NCBI RefSeq assembly: GCF_002043005.1
Contig: NZ_CP020330.1
Location: 890,501-954,500 of the forward strand
Source: Martelella mediterranea DSM 17316
GTDB lineage: Bacteria > Pseudomonadota > Alphaproteobacteria > Rhizobiales > Rhizobiaceae
Direction: 5' to 3'
Length of the DNA: 64,000 nucleotides
Part shown: positions 8,907-17,725 of the stretch, piece by piece
Layout: the number at the start of each line of letters is the position of its first letter
How positions within the stretch are numbered: position 1 is the first letter of the stretch
Notes under the pieces: generated by a model
Seen by the model: only the letters and a program-made list of their open reading frames with translations
What the model was told of the DNA's origin: nothing
Database searches by the model: none
Made by a program: the position numbers and the translations under genes

Positions 8907-9029
8907 TTTTTCCTCCCGATCGGTGACGCGTTGGCGACAAACGCCTGCCGTCACTCTCCTCGGTTGCACTATCGCCGATCCAGCGAAAAGAAATAGTCGA
9001 AACTTCCTTCAATATGATAAGTTGTGTTT
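8907..9029. promoter_or_regulatory. Divergent tctB / lysR promoter region
   Basis: The 123 bases between the tctB and lysR starts must contain both promoters and, by family precedent, the LysR binding site. A TATGAT near-consensus -10 lies at 9013-9018, but with no clear -35 and only 12 bases before the lysR ATG. I could not pick one T-N11-A operator with confidence. Confidence 0.4.
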
Positions 9030-10016
9030 ATGGCTAAGGCATCGAACCGTATCGACGGACTCCGTCTCAGACACCTGCGCGTCCTTGAACTGATCGACGA
9101 GCATCGCTCCCTGCGCGCCGTCGGGCAGGTCCTCAACCGGACCCAGCCCGCCGTTTCGCAAATGGTGAAGGATCTGGAATATGCCTTCGGCGTCGAACTG
9201 GTGGCGCGCTCCGTGCGCGGCGTCGGGCTGACGCCCGCCGGTCATGTCGCGCTGGAGCGGGCCCGTTCGGGGCTCTCCTCGCTTGACCAACTTGCGGCCG
9301 AGTTGAAGATCAGCCCGTCGCCGATCCTCAGGATCGGCACCAATCCGGCGCTGATCTTCAACCTGCTGCCCGCGACCCTCAGAATTCTCGACGCAGGAAA
9401 CAATGCGGTCCGCTACCGCGTCTCGGCCGGTGTGGTCGGCGATATACTGCGCGAGCTCTGGGACGGCCGGATCGACTGTTATGTCGGACGGATCGACTGG
9501 AACCATATTCCCAAAACCGTGATGCCGTCGCTGCGCCACGATCCGCTGACGCACACCGACCTCGTGCTGGCCTGTTCGAAGAACCATCCTCTTGCGGGAC
9601 GTTCCGATATCGACATTGCCGAACTGGCCGACTGGCCCTGGCTGCTGCCGCCGGCGGAAAGCAATAACCGCATCGCGCTCGAAACGGAACTGCGCAACCA
9701 TGGCGTGATTCTTCCCCAGCCGATGCTGGAACTCAACGCCGGGCCCGGCTCGCTGCTCACGCTGACCCACGAAATGCAGGTGCTGACGCTCACGCCCCGT
9801 TTCATGCTCGAAAGCCGGCTCGCCGTCGGCGAGGTTGTTGCGCTCAATATTCCCGGTTTCGCGCTGCCCGAGATCCAGGTGGGGTTTGTCACGCTGGCCG
9901 AATACGAAACCATGGCCTCCGTCAGGAACTTCCGCCAGGCCCTGCGCCAGGCCGCCGAGGCGCTGACGGGTGAGCATGGCCGGCCCTGCCAGCTCGCCAA
10001 TAGCGACCCGCTTTAA
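9030..10016 (+). CDS. LysR-family transcriptional regulator
   Basis: A 328-residue LysR-type regulator. The N-terminal winged helix-turn-helix is clear (residues about 8-65, with LRAVGQVLNRTQPAVSQMVKDLE), followed by a periplasmic-binding-protein-like effector domain. The sequence style (LRHLRVLELIDEHRSL) resembles the PcaQ/GbpR branch. It is divergent from tctBAC with only 123 bases between the start codons, the usual arrangement for a LysR protein controlling its neighbour, with the imported acid or a metabolite as likely inducer. A GTG at 9024 in the same frame is an alternative start. Confidence 0.88.
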   Translation: MAKASNRIDGLRLRHLRVLELIDEHRSLRAVGQVLNRTQPAVSQMVKDLEYAFGVELVARSVRGVGLTPAGHVALERARSGLSSLDQLAAELKISPSPILRIGTNPALIFNLLPATLRILDAGNNAVRYRVSAGVVGDILRELWDGRIDCYVGRIDWNHIPKTVMPSLRHDPLTHTDLVLACSKNHPLAGRSDIDIAELADWPWLLPPAESNNRIALETELRNHGVILPQPMLELNAGPGSLLTLTHEMQVLTLTPRFMLESRLAVGEVVALNIPGFALPEIQVGFVTLAEYETMASVRNFRQALRQAAEALTGEHGRPCQLANSDPL

Positions 10017-10132
10017 TCTGGTTTAAAGCCCGCCCCTGCCTGTCTCCCCCATAATCGCAAACGTCTGGCGCGGCCCGCATTATTCGTCTAAAGGTCACGT
10101 TTCCCGTATATTAATTTCTTCTAAAGTGGCGA

Positions 10133-10675
10133 ATGGAACTGCTTGCCGAACTGCGAAACAATACCAGCGACCTGCATCAGCGCCTCGATCGCGCGGTCAG
10201 CCGCACCCCGTTCGCCTCGCCCGAAGGCTATCAGCGTTTCCTGCTGATGCATGCCCGCGTGCTGCCGCAAGCCGAGCGCTGGCTTGCCGCCCAGCCGCTT
10301 TATGCGACGCTTCCCGGCGACAGGCTGCGCACGGCGGCGCTCGCGCGCGATCTTGAGGCGCTCGCGCTTTCAATGCCGGCAGGCGCTTGCGTTGCGGGCA
10401 ACAGCAGCTCGGTCGCGGGTCTGGCCTATGTGCTGGAAGGCTCGCGGCTTGGCGCGCGTTATCTGCTCGGCCAGTTGGCGAAGGCCGGCGCGCCCTATCC
10501 CGTCGCCTTCCTGCGTCATGGCGAGGGCGAGGATCACTGGACATCTTTCCGGGCCTGGCTCGCCGCCCAGCCTGCCAACCAAAGCGCCGTCGCAACGGCC
10601 GTAACGTCAGCCAGGGCGCTTTTCGATGCCTATCTGGAGGCCGTTTGCCATCTTGAAGGAGCACAGGCGCAATGA
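10133..10675 (+). CDS. bphO: Biliverdin-producing heme oxygenase (BphO type)
   Basis: A 180-residue all-helical heme oxygenase. The proximal heme ligand is probably His15 in TSDLHQRLDRAV, and the distal-helix glycine-rich segment appears as GLAYVLEGSRLGARYLLG around residues 95-112. It opens heme to biliverdin, the chromophore of bacteriophytochromes. Its stop overlaps the bphP start as ATGA, so chromophore and apoprotein are made together. The Shine-Dalgarno is weak; TATATT at 10107-10112 may be a -10 element. Length and fold match the short BphO class rather than iron-scavenging HmuO. Confidence 0.88.
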   Translation: MELLAELRNNTSDLHQRLDRAVSRTPFASPEGYQRFLLMHARVLPQAERWLAAQPLYATLPGDRLRTAALARDLEALALSMPAGACVAGNSSSVAGLAYVLEGSRLGARYLLGQLAKAGAPYPVAFLRHGEGEDHWTSFRAWLAAQPANQSAVATAVTSARALFDAYLEAVCHLEGAQAQ

Positions 10676-13194
10676 ACGACCGGGTCGATCTGACCAATTG
10701 CGATCGCGAGCCGATCCATCTTCTCGGCCGCGTGCAGGCCTTCGGCTTTCTGGTCGCCGTCGCGCCCGACTGGACGATCTCGCATGTCTCCGAGAACATC
10801 GGCAATTTTCTCGACGTTGCGGCAGCGTCGCTGCTTGGCCGGCAGGCAGAGGCGCTGCTTCCGGCGGACACGATCCATACCATCCGAAACGGGCTGCAAT
10901 TCCTCAATCCGCATCGCGGCGTGGAGGTGATCTACGACCTCGGCATCGCCGGGTCCGCAAACCGGTTCGATGCTTCGGTGCACAGGTTCAACGACACCAT
11001 CATCATCGAGTTCGAGCCCGCAACGCCGGTGGAGGGCGCGGCCACCGACATGGCCAATGTGCGCAACGCCATCGACCGCATGGCCGAGCTCCCGTCCTTT
11101 GCCGCGGTCTACAGCCACACCGTCCGCTTCGTGAAGCTGATCACCGGCTTCGACCGGGTGATGCTCTACAAGTTCGGCGCGGACGATACCGGCGAAGTGG
11201 TGGCGGAGGCCAGGAAGCACGATCTCGAACCGTTCCTGAACCTGCGCTATCCGGCCACCGACATTCCAAAACAGGCGCGCGCGCTCTATGTCGAAAACCC
11301 GATCCGGCTGATCGGTTCCGTTGCGGACGAAGGATCACCGATCCTTGCCCTTGACGGCGAGGTGCTGGACCTTTCGGGAAGCCGGCTCAGAAGCGTGTCG
11401 ACCATCCATCTCGAATATCTGCGCAACATGAATGTCGGCGCCTCGATGTCGATCTCGGTGATCGTCAACGGCGCGCTGTGGGGGCTGATCGCCTGTCACC
11501 ACGGCAAGACCCATGTTCCCTCGATGCGGCTTCGAAATGCCGCGCTGCTGTTCGGCCACATGCTGTCTCTGATCCTGCAGACGCGGCTTTCAGCCGACGA
11601 GCGCGCCAATGACGAGGTGGTGCACCGGCTGACGACGCATATTTCCCGCACGCTTTCGAAGGACGCCACCACGCCGGAACTGCTGCGGTCCTCCGCCGAA
11701 TCCTTCGCCGACATTCTCAAGGCCGATGGCTACGCCGTGGTGCAGGAGAACAAGGTCGTGGTTGGCGGCGACGCGCCGGAGGCGGCCGATATCCTCGCGC
11801 TCTGCGACCATCTGAACGCGCTGCCCGGCAACGCCGTCTACGCCAATCACGAGATCGGCACATTCATGCCGGACGCGGAGCGCCTTGTCGCAAAGGCAGC
11901 CGGCGTGCTGTCGATCCCGATCTCGCGCTCGCCGCGCGACTATCTGCTGTTCTTCCGGGTCGAACTGATGCAGCAGGTCAACTGGGCCGGCAATCCGGAA
12001 AAGCCGGTGAGCTACGGCCCTAACGGCGCCCGGCTGACGCCGCGCAAGAGTTTTGAGACCTGGCAAACGACGGTGCGCGGCCAAAGCGTGCCGTGGTCCG
12101 CCGCCGATATCCGCGCCGCCTCGCAATTGCGGATCATGCTGCTGGAAGTCGTGCTGCGGCTGACGGAAGAGGCAGGGCGCGAGCGCAAGCTTGCCAACGA
12201 GAAGCAGGAACTGCTGATCGCCGAGCTCAACCACCGGGTCCGCAACATTCTGGGCCTGGTGCGCGGCCTGATATCGCAGACCAGCGTTGGTGCGATCTCC
12301 ACCAGCGAACTGGTCGCCAAGCTCGATGGCCGGGTGCAGACGCTGGCCCGCGCCCACGACCAGATCACCCGCCACCACTGGGCCCCGGCCGCGCTCACGG
12401 AGCTGATCGAGGCGGAGGCGGAGAGCTACCTCCTCGACAGGAAGACGCGGCTGGAAACCACCGGCCCCAGCGTGCTTCTGACGTCGAAAGCCTATACCTC
12501 GATGGCGCTGGTGATCCATGAGATGATGACCAACTCCGCCAAATACGGCGCGCTGTCATCGGCGCGCGGCACGGTCAGGATCGACTGGAGCCTCGGCCCG
12601 GACGAAAGCCTCCAGATCGACTGGCGCGAGATCGGTGGTCCGCCGGTGAAAGCGCCAAAACGCCGGGGCTTCGGTTCGACGATCATAGAGCGAACCATAC
12701 CGTTCGAGCTGTCCGGCCGGGCCGATATTTCCTATCGTCTGGAAGGCGTGACGGCCGCGTTCTGGCTGCCGGCCGAACATGTGGTTGCCGAGGAGCCGGA
12801 ACCGGCGCCCGCAGCTGTTGAACAGGTCTCCGCGCCCACCGCCTTCACGCCACCGAAATCGGTGCTGGTGGTCGAGGACAATCTGATGATTGCGCTGGAT
12901 GCCGAGATGATCTTCGAAAGGCTCGGCTGTCTGGAGACCGCCATCGCGCCGACGGTGGAAGCCGCGGTCGGCATGCTTGACCGGCGTGACAGCCCCTTCG
13001 ACTTCGGCCTTCTCGACATCAATCTCGGCAACGAGACCAGCTTCGAGGTGGCGCGCCGGCTGAAGCGGGATGGCGTGCCCTTCGCGTTCGCCTCCGGCTA
13101 TGGCGACAGCCTGACGCTTCCCGAAGACCTCGAGGATATCCGCATCCTGTCCAAGCCCTATGACAAGGACATGATCAGGGGGCTGTTCGGTTAA
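10672..13194 (+). CDS. bphP: Bacteriophytochrome hybrid histidine kinase (PAS-GAF-PHY-HWE kinase-receiver)
   Basis: An 840-residue red/far-red photoreceptor kinase. Cys10 in LTNCDREPIHLLG is placed for thioether attachment of biliverdin. The GAF domain has DIP (near 197-199) in YPATDIPKQARALY, and the PHY tongue carries PRKSF near 457. The kinase is of the HWE class: an H-box LNHRVRN near 520 and HHWAP downstream, rather than a classical HisKA. A C-terminal receiver (about 725-840) has its phospho-acceptor Asp near 782 in LLDINLGNETSF and the conserved lysine in LSKPYD. It would autophosphorylate in a light-dependent way and may pass phosphate to its own receiver. The downstream target is not in this window. 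Confidence 0.92.
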   Translation: MNDRVDLTNCDREPIHLLGRVQAFGFLVAVAPDWTISHVSENIGNFLDVAAASLLGRQAEALLPADTIHTIRNGLQFLNPHRGVEVIYDLGIAGSANRFDASVHRFNDTIIIEFEPATPVEGAATDMANVRNAIDRMAELPSFAAVYSHTVRFVKLITGFDRVMLYKFGADDTGEVVAEARKHDLEPFLNLRYPATDIPKQARALYVENPIRLIGSVADEGSPILALDGEVLDLSGSRLRSVSTIHLEYLRNMNVGASMSISVIVNGALWGLIACHHGKTHVPSMRLRNAALLFGHMLSLILQTRLSADERANDEVVHRLTTHISRTLSKDATTPELLRSSAESFADILKADGYAVVQENKVVVGGDAPEAADILALCDHLNALPGNAVYANHEIGTFMPDAERLVAKAAGVLSIPISRSPRDYLLFFRVELMQQVNWAGNPEKPVSYGPNGARLTPRKSFETWQTTVRGQSVPWSAADIRAASQLRIMLLEVVLRLTEEAGRERKLANEKQELLIAELNHRVRNILGLVRGLISQTSVGAISTSELVAKLDGRVQTLARAHDQITRHHWAPAALTELIEAEAESYLLDRKTRLETTGPSVLLTSKAYTSMALVIHEMMTNSAKYGALSSARGTVRIDWSLGPDESLQIDWREIGGPPVKAPKRRGFGSTIIERTIPFELSGRADISYRLEGVTAAFWLPAEHVVAEEPEPAPAAVEQVSAPTAFTPPKSVLVVEDNLMIALDAEMIFERLGCLETAIAPTVEAAVGMLDRRDSPFDFGLLDINLGNETSFEVARRLKRDGVPFAFASGYGDSLTLPEDLEDIRILSKPYDKDMIRGLFG

Positions 13195-13211
13195 TCGAGA
13201 CCGGGAATGCC

Positions 13212-13574
13212 TCAGCGTTTCAGGCGCTTTTGAAGAACGGCCTCCAGTTCCGCCACCGCATCCTCATCCAGCCGGCCGATACTGCGCGACAGATGGTTGG
13301 CGAAGGCGGTGTGGGTGGAGGGTAGGCCGATCGTGTCGATCACGACGCGCGGATCGGACTGGTCGGCGATTTCGAAAAAAGCCTCGGCATCGTCCCAGAT
13401 GATGTGGAAATAGCCGGCCACCCGCTGCAGGAAATCGAAGCTCGGCTTGCCGCGCCGTCCGTGTTCGAGCGCCGAGAGATAGGCAGGCGAAACGCCGATC
13501 GCCTCGGCCATCTGCTTTTGCGTGACGCCGCGTTTTGCCCGCAATGCGCGCACGGCATCGCCGAAGGGGGTCAT
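13212..13574 (-). CDS. XRE-family helix-turn-helix protein
   Basis: A 120-residue DNA-binding protein with an N-terminal Cro/C1-type helix-turn-helix (residues about 6-62: VTQKQMAEAIGVSPAYLSALEHGRRGKPS) and an acidic C-terminal part of unknown role. It overlaps the Smr gene as ATGA and converges on bphP with a 17-base gap. The Tim44-(MltA)-Smr-XRE order is familiar from rhizobial chromosomes, where this protein has no assigned function as far as I know. Confidence 0.85.
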   Translation of the reverse strand: MTPFGDAVRALRAKRGVTQKQMAEAIGVSPAYLSALEHGRRGKPSFDFLQRVAGYFHIIWDDAEAFFEIADQSDPRVVIDTIGLPSTHTAFANHLSRSIGRLDEDAVAELEAVLQKRLKR

Positions 13575-14128
13575 GCCGCTCCTCCCTTCCGGCGCGAGAG
13601 ACGGACATAGAGCGCGCCCTCGCCTCCATGGTGTCGGGCGGCGGTCTCATAGGAGGAAATCAGGGGGCGGAAATCCGGCAGAGAGAACCACAGCGGCACG
13701 GTGCGTTTCAGCACGCCGTCGCTGCCAAGCGAGGCCCCCTTGCCGGTGATCACCAGAATGTGGCGATGGCCGCGCTCATGGGCGCGGCGCAGAAAGGAGA
13801 GCAGCAGCGCATGCGCCTCGTCCTGAAACAGGCCGTGAAGATCGATGCGGGCATCGATGCCGATGCGCCCGCTGGCGAGCTTTCTTTTCACCGGCCGCTC
13901 CAGCGGATGGTGGCGCGGTTCCTTTGGCTGCCGGAGCGCAAGCGGCGAGACACCGGCGCGCGGCGGTTCGGCCTTTATGGGTGCGGGCGCCTTCGGGCTC
14001 ATCATTTCCGCGAAACTCTCGGCGGACGGCTCGGGCCTTTCCGCCTTGCGGCCGGGAAGCGGCCGCGCCGTGCGGGCCACCTTGTTCCACAATTCGCGTT
14101 CCTCGGACGAGAGCTTGCGCCGGCTCAT
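13571..14128 (-). CDS. Smr-domain protein
   Basis: A 185-residue protein with a C-terminal Smr (small MutS-related) domain. The hallmark motifs are visible: DLHG in RIDLHGLFQDEA near residue 95 and TGKG in ILVITGKGASLGSDG near 130. Smr domains bind and often nick nucleic acids; stand-alone proteobacterial Smr proteins are suspected nucleases. The N-terminal ~85 residues are charged, proline-rich and probably disordered. It is translationally coupled to the XRE gene. The gap to the Tim44 gene is 43 bases. Confidence 0.85.
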   Translation of the reverse strand: MSRRKLSSEERELWNKVARTARPLPGRKAERPEPSAESFAEMMSPKAPAPIKAEPPRAGVSPLALRQPKEPRHHPLERPVKRKLASGRIGIDARIDLHGLFQDEAHALLLSFLRRAHERGHRHILVITGKGASLGSDGVLKRTVPLWFSLPDFRPLISSYETAARHHGGEGALYVRLSRRKGGAA

Positions 14129-14171
14129 CAGTCGAACTCCCGTCAGGCGGCAGATGCCGCCGGATCAAAGC

Positions 14172-14873
14172 TTATTCGGAAGCCGTGGCGATCAGCTTCC
14201 AGTTCGGATCGCGCGCCTTGGTGTCGCGGGCGAAGGTCCAGAGATCCCGGATTTCCGCGATTTCCTCGGGGTCGCCGTCGACGACCTCGCCATCCTTGCC
14301 ATAGGTGGCCGAGATCATCTGGCTGACGATACGGAGCGTGATCCGGGCTTCGGTCTTTTCGACCTCGGCCTCGGTAATCTCGGCCTTTTCGATGCCCACG
14401 AAATTCGCCCGCACCGTTTCGCCCTTGGCCTCGCGCTCGCTGATGGCGGCGTTGAAGCCGTCATAGACCTCCTTCGACAACAGGTTCTTGAGGCTGCGGC
14501 GATCACCCTCGGCAAAGGCCATCACGATCATTTCATAGGCCGAGCGCGCGCCCTTGAGGAAGGCGTCGGGATCGAACTGCGGATCGGCCGCGGCAATCGC
14601 CTGGAGGCCGGAATTGACGTCGCTTCCCGCCGGCGCGATCTTGTCGATCGCCGCCTTGCGTGCGGCTTCCTGTTCCTTCTCGACGCCCGGCAGCGTGATC
14701 ACCTTGCCCTCGCCGCGCCCCGGCTCCAGCGCATCGGTGCGCGAACGCACCGGCGTCTGCTCGTAGCGCGGCTTTTCATTGCCGGTGCGCCGACCGAGAA
14801 CGTTGCGGAGCTGGAAGAAAATCACCACAGCCGCAATCAGGAAGAAGAGGGTTATCAGATCGCTTGTGCCCAT
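14172..14873 (-). CDS. Tim44/TimA-domain membrane-anchored protein
   Basis: A 233-residue protein with one N-terminal membrane helix (residues about 5-20, LITLFFLIAAVVIFFQL), a linker and a C-terminal Tim44-like domain (about 85-230, including FLKGARSAYEMIVMAFAEGD and DLWTFARDTKARDPNWKL). Bacterial TimA proteins are inner-membrane relatives of mitochondrial Tim44 with a poorly defined role at the cell envelope. It is divergent from fxsA with 172 bases between them. Confidence 0.85.
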   Translation of the reverse strand: MGTSDLITLFFLIAAVVIFFQLRNVLGRRTGNEKPRYEQTPVRSRTDALEPGRGEGKVITLPGVEKEQEAARKAAIDKIAPAGSDVNSGLQAIAAADPQFDPDAFLKGARSAYEMIVMAFAEGDRRSLKNLLSKEVYDGFNAAISEREAKGETVRANFVGIEKAEITEAEVEKTEARITLRIVSQMISATYGKDGEVVDGDPEEIAEIRDLWTFARDTKARDPNWKLIATASE

Positions 14874-15045
14874 TTCGTCGTACCCGCCGCTTTCCTTGTT
14901 GTTTTCCTATCCCCATATAGACTTCACAGGGCCATGATTCAAATGTAACACATCGGATTATCAAGCGCATTTCCCATGGGCCGCGAAAACGGAAAGAAAG
15001 CCAGAAAAAACAAGCTGGAAAAGACAAGCCAGACAGGAAAACGAC

Positions 15046-15570
15046 TTGCCGCTTCTTATTGCCATCATTCTCTACCCGTTCGTTGAAATCGCGGGCTTCA
15101 TCATCGTCGGTCGCGCGATCGGCCTGTTTCCGACGCTCGGCCTGATCATGTTGACCGCCGTGATCGGCGCGATCCTGCTGCGCATCCAGGGCTTCAGCGT
15201 GCTGCAGAGGCTCAACCAGGATGTCCGCGACGGCGGCAATCCGGGCCGCGATCTCGTGCATGGCGGCATGATCGTGCTGGCGGGTATCCTGCTGCTGCTG
15301 CCCGGTTTCGTCAGCGATCTCTGCGGCTTCCTGCTGTTTATACCGCCGCTTCGCGATTTCGTGTGGAAGCGGATGAGCCGCAACATGGTTGTGGTTTCGC
15401 AGCGCTCCGCCGGGTTCAGCTACACGACGCGCGAGCCGCCGCGCCGCGAAGGCCCGCGCGAGGGGCCGAAAGTGGTCGATCTCGATGCAGACGATTTCTC
15501 CCACGACCCGGACCCGAATTCGCCCTGGGCAGGCAAGGGCAAGCCCGACGACGATGATAAGCCGAAATAG
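15046..15570 (+). CDS. fxsA: FxsA-family membrane protein
   Basis: A 174-residue inner-membrane protein with about three hydrophobic segments in its first 110 residues (LLIAIILYPFVEIAGFIIVG; TLGLIMLTAVIGAILL; MIVLAGILLLLPGFVSDLCG) and a charged, proline-rich tail. The LLLLPGFVSDLCG loop is the FxsA signature. In E. coli FxsA affects exclusion of phage T7 by F plasmids; its normal role is not settled. The start is a TTG at 15046 with AGGA seven bases upstream; no ATG is available before the first helix. Confidence 0.88.
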   Translation: MPLLIAIILYPFVEIAGFIIVGRAIGLFPTLGLIMLTAVIGAILLRIQGFSVLQRLNQDVRDGGNPGRDLVHGGMIVLAGILLLLPGFVSDLCGFLLFIPPLRDFVWKRMSRNMVVVSQRSAGFSYTTREPPRREGPREGPKVVDLDADDFSHDPDPNSPWAGKGKPDDDDKPK

Positions 15571-15675
15571 GCCGCAATGCGGGCCTTCAAGGCCCGAACG
15601 CCGGGGCGAAAGGGTTGTACGCCCGCCGACGAGATGCTAATTCGCACACAACGAAATCACTCGAAAGGACGCGCA

Positions 15676-16161
15676 ATGGCCGAGGAAAACGGGGCGGCGG
15701 AAAAGAAACCGAGCCCATCGCTGAGCATTCTCACCCAGTACATCAAGGATCTTTCCTTTGAAAATCCGGGAGCTCCCGCCTCGCTGCAGAAGCGCGACGC
15801 CCAGCCTGCGATCAACATTTCCGTAAACGTCAATGCCAACCCGCTCGGCGACGATAATTACGACGTGCTGCTGTCGCTGAAGGCGGAAGCCAAGTCGAAC
15901 GACAAGCCGATGTTCCTGTGCGAACTGGTCTATGGCGGCGTATTCCGCGTGGCCGGCTTCCCGAAGGAGCATGTGCTGCCGATGCTGTTCATCGAATGCC
16001 CGCGCCTGCTGTTCCCCTTCGCCCGCCAGATCGTCGCCGACGCCACCCGCAATGGCGGCTTCCCGCCGCTGCTCGTCGACCCGATCGACTTCGCGCAGAT
16101 GTTCCAGAAGCGCATGGCCGAGGAACAGGCCCGCGCCAAGGTCCAGCAGCCGGCCAACTGA
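15676..16161 (+). CDS. secB: Protein-export chaperone SecB
   Basis: A 161-residue SecB. The core [27 protein letters not shown] and [36 protein letters not shown] are diagnostic. The tetramer keeps preproteins unfolded and hands them to SecA. The ATG at 15676 is preceded by GAAAGGA; an upstream in-frame ATG would add 33 unlike residues. It follows fxsA by about 105 bases and is followed by a clear terminator. Confidence 0.97.
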   Translation: MAEENGAAEKKPSPSLSILTQYIKDLSFENPGAPASLQKRDAQPAINISVNVNANPLGDDNYDVLLSLKAEAKSNDKPMFLCELVYGGVFRVAGFPKEHVLPMLFIECPRLLFPFARQIVADATRNGGFPPLLVDPIDFAQMFQKRMAEEQARAKVQQPAN

Positions 16162-16184
16162 TCGGCGGAGCACTTCCTGAATTG

Positions 16185-16214
16185 AAAAACCCGGTCGCGA
16201 GGCCGGGTTTTTTG
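16185..16214 (+). terminator. Rho-independent terminator after secB
   Basis: A perfect 10-base-pair stem (AAAAACCCGG at 16185-16194, CCGGGTTTTT at 16203-16212) with an 8-base loop and a run of T. Because both arms end in A/T runs it can work in both directions, which suits its place between the convergent secB and aldehyde dehydrogenase genes. Confidence 0.9.
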
Positions 16215-16262
16215 TTGGGTACGCTCCTTGGCGACGATGGTGGCCGAGGAGCGTCGGCCCGG

Positions 16263-17699
16263 CTACGACGACCAGCCGGAGACCGATTTCACGGTCATGT
16301 ATTCCTCCAGTCCCCAGATGCCGCCCTCGCGCGCGCCGCCCGAATGGCCGACGCCGCCGAAGGGCGATCCGGCGCCACGCGGCTGGCCATTCATCTCGAC
16401 CATGCCGGAGCGCAGCAGCCGCGCCAGCCGGTTGCGCCGCGCGCCATCGCCGCTCTGGACATAATTGGTGAGACCGTAGCGGGTGTCGTTGGCAATCGCT
16501 ACCGCCTCTTCCTCATCGGCAAACGGAATGATGCTGAGGACGGGGCCGAAAATCTCCTCGCGCGCGATGGTCATATCGTTGTCGACATCGGCGAACACAG
16601 TCGGCTGGACGAAATAGCCGCGGTTGAAGCCGGCCGGCAGGCCGGTCCCGCCCGCGACCAGCCGCGCGCCCTCGCGAATGCCGGTATCGATCAGATCCTG
16701 GATCTTGTCGAACTGCCCCTTGGAAATGACCGGTCCCATATGCGCGCCCTCGGCCGATGACGGGCCGACCGCGATCGCACTGGCCGCCGCGCGCGCCTTG
16801 TCCACGGCGGTCTCGTAGACCGAACGCTCGACCAGCATCCGGGTTGGCGCGTTGCAGTTCTGGCCGCTGTTGATGAAGCATTGGCGCACGCCGCGCGCGA
16901 CGGCGTCCTCGTCGGCATCGGCAAAGATGAGGTTGGCGCCCTTGCCGCCCAGTTCCAGCGCGACGCGTTTGAAACTGTCGGCCGCGCCGCGCATGATGCT
17001 GGCGCCGGCGCGAGTCGACCCGGTAAAGCTGATCATGGCGACATCGGGATGCTCGACGAGCCGCGCGCCCGCGGTCGCGCCGTCGCCCTGAACAAGGTTG
17101 AAGACGCCGGCGGGCGCGCCGGCCTCGTGAATGATCTCGGCCAGCAGGTTGGATGACAGCGGCGCGAGTTCCGACGGTTTCAGCACCATGGTGCAGCCGG
17201 CAAGAAGCGCCGGTATGACTTTCAGCGCGACCTGGCTCATCGGCCAGTTCCACGGGGTGATCAGGCCGACGACGCCGATCGGCTGCATCAGAATGCGGTC
17301 ATCCGGCGCATGCGGCCCGAGCGGCCTTACGAAATCGAAATGCTCCATGGCGGTGAGAAAACTGGTCATGTGGCGCAGGCCGGCCGCCGCCTGACGAGCG
17401 CGGGCAAGCTCGATCGGAGCGCCCATTTCCTGAGAGATGACGCGCGCCATCTCTTCGCTGCGGCCGGCATAGATATCGTGGATGCGCCTGACGAGCGCGA
17501 TCCGGTCGGCCGGATCATTCGCCGCCCATGCCGGAAAGGCGCGTTTGGCGGCCGCCACCGCGGCATCGACCTCGGCTTTTCCGGCAAGCGCCACCGTGCC
17601 GAAGGGCTGTTCGGTGGTGGCGTCGATCAGCGTATGGCTCGCTGTCGAAGCGGATGGCGTCCAGCGACCATCGATATAGAAATTGCTGAGTTCAAGCAT
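16263..17699 (-). CDS. NAD(P)+-dependent aldehyde dehydrogenase (last gene of GntR-regulated operon)
   Basis: A 478-residue aldehyde dehydrogenase. The catalytic Cys lies in NSGQNCNAPTRML and the general base Glu in LELGGKGANLIF; TPWNWPMSQVALKV marks the coenzyme site. It probably oxidises an aldehyde made in the operon's pathway to its acid. The start MLELSNFYIDGRW at 17699 has AAGGAAGGG upstream; an ATG at 17729, overlapping the ATPase stop as ATGA, would add ten residues and cannot be excluded. It is not closely alike to the other two aldehyde dehydrogenases in the window that carry NYPTQ or NFPFL at the same site. Confidence 0.88.
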   Translation of the reverse strand: MLELSNFYIDGRWTPSASTASHTLIDATTEQPFGTVALAGKAEVDAAVAAAKRAFPAWAANDPADRIALVRRIHDIYAGRSEEMARVISQEMGAPIELARARQAAAGLRHMTSFLTAMEHFDFVRPLGPHAPDDRILMQPIGVVGLITPWNWPMSQVALKVIPALLAGCTMVLKPSELAPLSSNLLAEIIHEAGAPAGVFNLVQGDGATAGARLVEHPDVAMISFTGSTRAGASIMRGAADSFKRVALELGGKGANLIFADADEDAVARGVRQCFINSGQNCNAPTRMLVERSVYETAVDKARAAASAIAVGPSSAEGAHMGPVISKGQFDKIQDLIDTGIREGARLVAGGTGLPAGFNRGYFVQPTVFADVDNDMTIAREEIFGPVLSIIPFADEEEAVAIANDTRYGLTNYVQSGDGARRNRLARLLRSGMVEMNGQPRGAGSPFGGVGHSGGAREGGIWGLEEYMTVKSVSGWSS

Positions 17700-17725
17700 G
17701 GCTTGTTTCCCTTCCTTTGGCGCGG

